Source of the DNA: an uncultured Nitratireductor sp.
GTDB lineage: Bacteria > Pseudomonadota > Alphaproteobacteria > Rhizobiales > Rhizobiaceae
DNA: 35,910 nt
Assembly (NCBI RefSeq): GCF_913053745.1
Contig: NZ_CAJXGF010000028.1
Location: 1-35,910 of the forward strand
Reading direction: 5' to 3'
Below are positions 30,928 to 35,910 of the stretch, in pieces. Every line of letters begins with the position of its first letter. Positions within the stretch are counted from its first letter, which is position 1. The position numbers and the translations under genes are program-made. Under the pieces are notes generated by a model that saw only the letters and a list, made by a program, of their open reading frames with translations, was not told the DNA's origin and made no database searches.

Positions 30928-32484
30928 ATGAAACAAAGAGCAGGAAAAGCCCGCTTGATTGCCCTTGCAACAGCGGTCGGCCTTGGCGGCATCGCCCCGG
31001 CGATGGCCCAGAGCATGGTGAAAACGTCGCTCAACGCAGACATTCGCGGCACCAATCCGGGCGTCACGCGCGACGGCAATACGGACGACGTCCACGGCCA
31101 CATGATCGAAGGGCTCGTGACCTATGCGAACGACTTCAGCATCATTCCCATGTTGGCCGACAGCTACGAGATTTCCGAAGACGGCCGCACATATACGTTC
31201 AAGCTCAGAAAAGGCGTGAAGTTTCACAATGGCGAGGAGATGACCGCCAAGGATGTGGAATGGTCCTGGAACCGGCTCGCGGGGGAAGCTTCGGAGTCCC
31301 ACTGCAAGAACTTTTTCAATGGTGAGAACAATATCGAGGTGACCTCCGCCAAGGCAGAAGGGGACGACACCTTCGTCATCACGCTTGCCGAACCCTATGC
31401 CGTGTTTCTGGCGACCATGGCTCGTTTCGACTGCGGTTCGATGGCCGTGCTCCATCCCGATTCCGTCAACGCCGACGGTACCTGGAACAAGCCGATCGGC
31501 ACCGGTCCCTACATGATGGGAGATCATGCTCCGGGACGCTATGTCGAACTGAACCGCTTCGAGGACTACGCCAGCCGCGAAGGTGCCTCCGATGGCTATG
31601 GTGGTGGCAAGAACGCCACGGTCGACGTTCTGCGCTGGGAAGTCGTCGGTGAAGGCGCGGTATCGAAGACGGCACTGCTCGCAGGCGATCTCGATCTGGT
31701 CTCTATCGATGCCATGACGGCGGCAGAACTCAAAGGCAATCCGGACTTCAGCGTCGACGCTGCCGAATCTGCCGTTTGGGACACCTACCTGCTCAACTCC
31801 GACGACCCGGTGCTGTCGGATGTTCGCATCCGCCGCGCCATGGCGCATGCGATCGATCCACAACGCATCATGGCAGCCATCACCGAGGGCTTCGGCAAGG
31901 CCTCGCCATCGCCGGTGCCCCCAATGTCGGCCAACTACACCGACGTGCAGGCCAAATATCTGACCTATGACGTTGAGAAGGCCAAGGCGCTGCTTGAAGA
32001 AGCCGGTTACAGCGGAGAGGAAATCACCATCCTTGCAACCCGCCGCAACGGCGCCTACTACGAGCGGGCATTGATGGCGCAGGCGATGATGATGGATGCC
32101 GGCATCAATGCGAAGCTCGAAGTGGTCGAGTGGGGCAGCCAGTTGGAAGCCTATCGCAACGGCTCCGGCTACCAGATGCAGAGCTTCACCTTTTCGCCGC
32201 GCCTGCACGCCGGGCTCAGCTTCGAGATGTTCACCGGAGACGCCGACCGCAAGGCATGGAAGAACCCGGAAGCGGTGGCGATGATGAACGAATCCCTGCG
32301 GACCGGCGACCCGGAAGAGCTCCAGGCGATCATCGACAGACTGCACCAGGCTTTCATCGAGGAGGTCCCGGCGATCGGGCTTGGACACCGCACCCTTTTC
32401 ACCGGCATGTCGAGCAAGGTCGAAGGGTATGAAAACTGGGGGGCGGGGCTGCTGCGCGGCTGGATGCTCAGAGTGAAAGACTGA
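30928..32484 (+). CDS. ABC importer periplasmic binding protein, peptide/family 5
   Basis: A 518-residue exported binding protein of the DppA/OppA class. Signal peptide about 1-27 (LIALATAVGLGGIAPAMAQ), followed by HMIEGLVTYANDFSIIPMLA, DGRTYTFKLRKGVKFHNGE and MTAKDVEWSWNRL, the family signature, then IGTGPYMM and VRIRRAMAHAIDP in the second lobe. It captures oligopeptides or similarly sized compounds. ATG 30928 follows AGAGGGA. It starts 38 bp after the C45 gene and 22 bp before the first permease, so hydrolases and importer form one operon. Confidence 0.93.
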   Translation: MKQRAGKARLIALATAVGLGGIAPAMAQSMVKTSLNADIRGTNPGVTRDGNTDDVHGHMIEGLVTYANDFSIIPMLADSYEISEDGRTYTFKLRKGVKFHNGEEMTAKDVEWSWNRLAGEASESHCKNFFNGENNIEVTSAKAEGDDTFVITLAEPYAVFLATMARFDCGSMAVLHPDSVNADGTWNKPIGTGPYMMGDHAPGRYVELNRFEDYASREGASDGYGGGKNATVDVLRWEVVGEGAVSKTALLAGDLDLVSIDAMTAAELKGNPDFSVDAAESAVWDTYLLNSDDPVLSDVRIRRAMAHAIDPQRIMAAITEGFGKASPSPVPPMSANYTDVQAKYLTYDVEKAKALLEEAGYSGEEITILATRRNGAYYERALMAQAMMMDAGINAKLEVVEWGSQLEAYRNGSGYQMQSFTFSPRLHAGLSFEMFTGDADRKAWKNPEAVAMMNESLRTGDPEELQAIIDRLHQAFIEEVPAIGLGHRTLFTGMSSKVEGYENWGAGLLRGWMLRVKD

Positions 32485-32505
32485 CAAGGGGTCAGGGAGA
32501 AAACC

Positions 32506-33453
32506 ATGCCCACCTTCGTGCTCAAGCGCGTGCTGATGTCCATCCCCACATTCGTGATCGTGGCGGTAATCATCTTCGCGCTGGTTCGGGCGCTGCCCGG
32601 AGACCCGGCATTGATGATGCTGGGCGGCAACATCGATGACGAGGCGACCCTGCGGCAGATGCGCAGCCAGTTGGGGCTCGACAAGCCCGTGCCGGTGCAG
32701 TTCGTCGTCTGGCTTCGTGAGGTTTTCTCCGGCAATCTGGGAACCTCCATCATGACGGGACAGGAGGTGGGCAGCCTCCTGTGGCAGCGCTTCGGGGTGA
32801 CGGCGACAGTCGTTCTTCTGGCGATGGGATCGGCTCTTCTGGTGTCGATCCCTGCCGGCCTTCTCGCGGCGCACCGCCACAACAGCCGGACCGATTACAC
32901 CATCGTCTTCCTGACCATCCTCAAGCTTTCCATGCCCAGTTTCTGGGTCGGGCTGATGCTTCTTGTGCTGTTCGGGGCGATACTGGGCTGGCTTCCGACC
33001 GTCGGCTTCGTTTCAATCAGCGACGATCTGGGCCGAGGCATGGTCTATCTCATCCTGCCGGTCACATCGCTGGCCCTTTCGGAGATCGCGGTTCTCACCC
33101 GCATGATGCGTGCGGGAAGCCTTGAAATCATGGGCAGGGATTACATAACGCATGCCCGCGCCAAGGGTCTGCCTGAGCGCAAGGTCCTGTGGCGTCATGT
33201 GTTTCCGAACGCATTCGCGCCGACCCTCACCATGGTCGGCGTGATGCTTGCCGGTCTTCTGGCCGGCGCAGCGGTGACCGAGACGGTGTTCACGCTGCCC
33301 GGCCTCGGCAAGCTTCTGGTCGATTCCATCTACGCCCGCGATTATCCGGTGCTGCAGGGAGCACTCCTGTTCATCGCCGCGGTCTATGTGCTGACCAATC
33401 TCATCGTCGACATCGCCTATTCCTTCTTTGACCCAAGGGTGCGTCTTTCATGA
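32506..33453 (+). CDS. Dipeptide-type ABC importer permease 1 (DppB class)
   Basis: A 315-residue inner-membrane permease. N-terminal VLMSIPTFVIVAVIIFALVR helix and LPGDPA motif are characteristic of DppB proteins. About six hydrophobic helices; EAA-type loop THARAKGLPERKVLWRHVFP (about 216-235). The C-terminus ends DPRVRLS as usual. Overlaps the next permease by ATGA. Confidence 0.94.
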   Translation: MPTFVLKRVLMSIPTFVIVAVIIFALVRALPGDPALMMLGGNIDDEATLRQMRSQLGLDKPVPVQFVVWLREVFSGNLGTSIMTGQEVGSLLWQRFGVTATVVLLAMGSALLVSIPAGLLAAHRHNSRTDYTIVFLTILKLSMPSFWVGLMLLVLFGAILGWLPTVGFVSISDDLGRGMVYLILPVTSLALSEIAVLTRMMRAGSLEIMGRDYITHARAKGLPERKVLWRHVFPNAFAPTLTMVGVMLAGLLAGAAVTETVFTLPGLGKLLVDSIYARDYPVLQGALLFIAAVYVLTNLIVDIAYSFFDPRVRLS

Positions 33454-34292
33454 GCTTCGCGAAACGTATTTTGGGGAAAGCCAACGGACTGGCCGGAACA
33501 GTCCTCGTGAGCCTCGTTCTGGCTGTGGCGCTGCTGGGCAGCTTCTATACGCCCCATGACCCGCTCAAGTCCGACCTGCTGAACCGCTTTGCACAAAGCT
33601 CCCTCTCACATCCGCTTGGCACCGATATGTTTGGTCGGGATATTCTGTCACGCCTCATGCGTGGCGCGTGGGTTTCCGTTTCCATCGGGTTCTCCACCCT
33701 GTTGATCCCGGTGGTGTTGGGGACATTGCTTGGTGCGGCCGCAGGCTATTTTCGCGGTTGGTTCGACCGTTTTCTCATCGTTGTTCTGGATGCCCTCATG
33801 GCTTTTCCGGGGCTGCTTATCGCGCTTGGGCTGATGGCAATCATCGGCCCGAATCGCTACGGGGTCATCCTGGCGCTTTCCGTGGCCTATCTCCCCGCCG
33901 TCACACGCGTGGTGCGCGGCTCCGTGCTCTCCGTCAGCCAGTCGGAATTCGTCGAGGCTTCGACGACCATGGGAAATTCGCGCTTCTACACACTCCTCGT
34001 GCATGTGCTCCCGAACTGCATTGCGCCGCTCATCGTGTTGAGCACGATGATGTTCGGCTGGGTGCTGCTGGCAGAAAGCGCCCTGAGCTTCCTCGGCCTC
34101 GGCGTACCGCCACCGGAGCCCAGCTGGGGCAATATTCTCGCGGAAGCAAAGGCGCATCTGATGCGCTACCCGATGCTGGGGCTGCTGCCGGGGCTTTGCA
34201 TCTCGGTTGCGCTCCTTGGCGTGAATTTCCTCGGCGACGCTCTGCGCGATGAGCTGGATCCGAAGTCCACCACCTCGAAGGAGGTTATCTGA
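33450..34292 (+). CDS. Dipeptide-type ABC importer permease 2 (DppC class)
   Basis: A 280-residue permease partner. It has a short N-terminal cytoplasmic tail, a first TM (about 15-33), then HPLGTDMFGRDILSRLMRGA, the DppC signature, and GAAAGYFRGWFDRFL. The EAA loop is EASTTMGNSRFYTLLVHVLP, and ESALSFLGLGVPPPEPSWGN is diagnostic near the C-terminus. Starts in an ATGA overlap with permease 1 and ends 1 bp before the ATPase start. Confidence 0.94.
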   Translation: MSFAKRILGKANGLAGTVLVSLVLAVALLGSFYTPHDPLKSDLLNRFAQSSLSHPLGTDMFGRDILSRLMRGAWVSVSIGFSTLLIPVVLGTLLGAAAGYFRGWFDRFLIVVLDALMAFPGLLIALGLMAIIGPNRYGVILALSVAYLPAVTRVVRGSVLSVSQSEFVEASTTMGNSRFYTLLVHVLPNCIAPLIVLSTMMFGWVLLAESALSFLGLGVPPPEPSWGNILAEAKAHLMRYPMLGLLPGLCISVALLGVNFLGDALRDELDPKSTTSKEVI

Positions 34293-34293
34293 G

Positions 34294-35262
34294 ATGACAG
34301 CCAGCACAGAACGCACGCCAGCTCTTGAAGTCGATGATCTGGAGATTTCTTTCGGTGCGCGGCCGGTGGTGAAGGGCGTGAGTTTTCAACTCGCCCCTGG
34401 AGAGATCATGGCGCTGGTTGGCGAGAGCGGCTCCGGCAAATCGCTGCTCGCCCATGCCATTGCCGGCATCCTGACCCCGGCGGCGCGTGTTTCGGCCTCG
34501 CGCATGGAATTCGGCGGCGTCGACCTTGCCGGCGGCAGTCCGCGTGCCCGGGCGAGCCTGCGCGGGCGCGAAATCGGCGTGGTGTTCCAGAACCCGCGCG
34601 CCGCGCTCAATCCCTCGCGCACCATCGGTCGGCAGATCGCCGACGTGCTGCGTGAGCATCGTGGCCTGGCGGGTGCGCGCCTCACGGAAGCCGTCCACGG
34701 CGCGCTCGCCGATGTACGCATCCCCGAGCCGGAAATGCGCGCCCGCGCCTATCCCGGCGAGCTTTCCGGCGGCATGTGCCAGCGCGTCATGATCGCCATC
34801 GCGCTCGCCGGCAATCCATCGCTGCTGATTGCCGACGAGCCGACCACCGGCCTCGACACCACCACACAGGCCGCGATCCTCGACCTGATGCTCGGCCACG
34901 CCCGCGAGCGCCGCATGGCGACGCTGTTCATCACCCACGATCTGGCGCTCGCCCGCGCCTATGCCGAGCGCATCGTGGTCATGCATGCCGGGCAGATCGT
35001 GGAGGAGGCGCCGACCGAGTCGCTCTTCGCCGCGCCGCGCCACCCTTACGCCGCTGCCCTGATTGGAGCGACCCCGGCCGATGCGACGGAAGTCAGCGAT
35101 CTCAAGGGGATAGCAGGAAGTCTTCCGGACCTCGACGGGGTCGTTCCGGCCTGCCGTTTCGCTGGCCGATGCGACCGCGTGATCGCCCGCTGCCGTGATG
35201 AAGGTCCGCAAATGGTTTTCGACGCCGGCCGTCACGGCACCGCCTGCTGGGTGCCGCGATGA
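34294..35262 (+). CDS. Dipeptide-type ABC importer ATPase 1 (DppD class)
   Basis: A 322-residue ATPase. Walker A GESGSGKS (about 43-50), Q-loop VFQNPRAALNPSRTIG, signature LSGGMCQRVMIAIAL, Walker B LLIADEPTTGLD and FITHDLALARAYAER are intact. The C-terminal oligopeptide extension has HPYAAALIGATP and PACRFAGRCDRVIARCRDEG, cysteines that may hold an iron-sulfur cluster in this class. ATG 34294 follows GGAGG (34280-34284). Overlaps the next ATPase by ATGA. Confidence 0.94.
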   Translation: MTASTERTPALEVDDLEISFGARPVVKGVSFQLAPGEIMALVGESGSGKSLLAHAIAGILTPAARVSASRMEFGGVDLAGGSPRARASLRGREIGVVFQNPRAALNPSRTIGRQIADVLREHRGLAGARLTEAVHGALADVRIPEPEMRARAYPGELSGGMCQRVMIAIALAGNPSLLIADEPTTGLDTTTQAAILDLMLGHARERRMATLFITHDLALARAYAERIVVMHAGQIVEEAPTESLFAAPRHPYAAALIGATPADATEVSDLKGIAGSLPDLDGVVPACRFAGRCDRVIARCRDEGPQMVFDAGRHGTACWVPR

Positions 35263-35910
35263 CCCGCCTTCTCGACGCAACGGCGCTGCGCAAGCTCTTT
35301 CCGGTGGGCAAGGGGCGCATGCTGCATGCCGTCGATGGCGTGGACGTTCACGTGGACGAAGGTGAAAGTCTCGGCGTCGTCGGCGAGAGCGGATCCGGCA
35401 AGTCGACGCTTGCCCGCCTCGTCGTGCGTCTCGTCGATCCGGACGATGGCACGATCCGCTTTCAGGAGCGGGATGTCGGCGCCGTCCCGGCGAACCGGTT
35501 TGCCCGTGATCCGGCGCGCCGCGCCATCCAGCTCGTCTTCCAGACTGCCGGCGACGCCATGAACCCGGCCTTTTCGACGGCGCGCAACATCGCGCTCGGC
35601 CGTGGCAGCCTGAGCCTCAAGGGCGAGACGATGGCGCGGGTCGAGGCGGTGGCGCGCGAGGTCGGCATCGGGCCGGAGCTTCTCGGCCGCCGCCCGCACC
35701 AGCTATCCGGCGGTCAGCAGGCACGGGCAGGGATCGCGCGCGCCCTGATTTCCGATCCGCGCCTGCTCGTGCTCGACGAACCGACGGCCTCGCTCGACGT
35801 CTCGGTTCAGGCGAACGTCCTGAAGCTGATTGATGCGCTCCGCCGCAAGCACGGCATTGCGCTGTTCTTCGTCTCGCACGACCTCGACGTCGTGCGGCTG
35901 ATGTGCGACC
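35259..35910 (+). CDS. Dipeptide-type ABC importer ATPase 2 (DppF class), 3' partial
   Basis: 217 residues are visible and the frame is still open at the window edge. Start ATG 35259 overlaps the previous stop. Walker A GESGSGKST (about 43-51), FQTAGDAMNPAFSTARNIAL, signature LSGGQQARAGIARAL, Walker B LLVLDEPTASLD and FFVSHDLDVVRLMCD are present; only the C-terminal oligopeptide-binding extension is missing. Second nucleotide-binding subunit of the importer. Confidence 0.94.
   Translation, partial: MTRLLDATALRKLFPVGKGRMLHAVDGVDVHVDEGESLGVVGESGSGKSTLARLVVRLVDPDDGTIRFQERDVGAVPANRFARDPARRAIQLVFQTAGDAMNPAFSTARNIALGRGSLSLKGETMARVEAVAREVGIGPELLGRRPHQLSGGQQARAGIARALISDPRLLVLDEPTASLDVSVQANVLKLIDALRRKHGIALFFVSHDLDVVRLMCD

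Noticed and set aside
30808..32880. A 690-codon open frame on the minus strand opposite the peptide-binding protein gene
   Set aside because: Shadow frame of the importer genes; no recognisable domain and composition typical of antisense reading.

Overview
The window reads as chromosome or large-replicon DNA of an alphaproteobacterium, most likely Hyphomicrobiales. Grounds: high GC, tightly packed operons with 1-4 bp ATGA/GTGA overlaps, many ABC importers with dedicated regulators, a Tim44-like protein next to an aa3-type oxidase subunit, and GAAT-N16-CGTT extracytoplasmic-sigma promoter elements. Genus is not assigned. No tRNA, rRNA, CRISPR array, replication origin or phage was seen.

Layout. 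(1) 1-4.8 kb: the 3' part of a cytochrome c oxidase subunit I gene, a Tim44-domain membrane protein, a 22-codon ORF coupled to a D-amino-acid dehydrogenase, and an MscS channel. (2) 4.8-6.3 kb: a decay zone where an IS6-family element with a twice-frameshifted transposase truncates a LysR gene that is itself frameshifted. (3) 6.4-13.3 kb: a divergent periplasmic-redox module. Leftward runs dsbD, an Lgt-like/TlpA fusion and a CPYC DsbA; rightward runs a lipoprotein-like L,D-transpeptidase, a PmrA/QseB-type response regulator, a histidine kinase and a CPSC DsbA. A CTTAAG-N5-CTTAAG direct repeat lies between the two arms. (4) 13.4-19.1 kb: an RpiR/SIS regulator, a three-gene ABC importer of the 'ferric' type without the usual iron-binding Tyr pair, and a histidine phosphatase. 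One compound operator architecture precedes both the regulator and the binding protein, suggesting a phosphorylated substrate. (5) 19.5-23.5 kb: a leftward phosphorus operon (DUF4956, VTC polyphosphate polymerase domain, PiT phosphate transporter, exported phytase-like protein) headed by an array of 11-bp Pho-box repeats. (6) 23.7-26.7 kb: an ECF sigma/anti-sigma pair divergent from an exported S8 serine protease with a 12-Asp tract; both start from a near-perfect palindrome that reads as an ECF promoter on both strands. (7) 26.7-35.9 kb: a degraded M20 amidohydrolase, an HSL-type esterase and a GntR/FCD regulator leftward, and rightward an alpha/beta hydrolase, a C45 Ntn-hydrolase and a dipeptide-type ABC importer running off the window. 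This looks like an uptake-and-hydrolysis pathway for an acylated amide, peptide or ester.

The most interesting items are the Pho-box/polyphosphate operon with a possible opposite-strand small RNA, the two-component-controlled redox/cell-wall module, the putative phosphorylated-substrate importer with its duplicated operator, and the palindromic bidirectional ECF promoter. All functional assignments come from reading motifs in the translated sequence; no database search was run.
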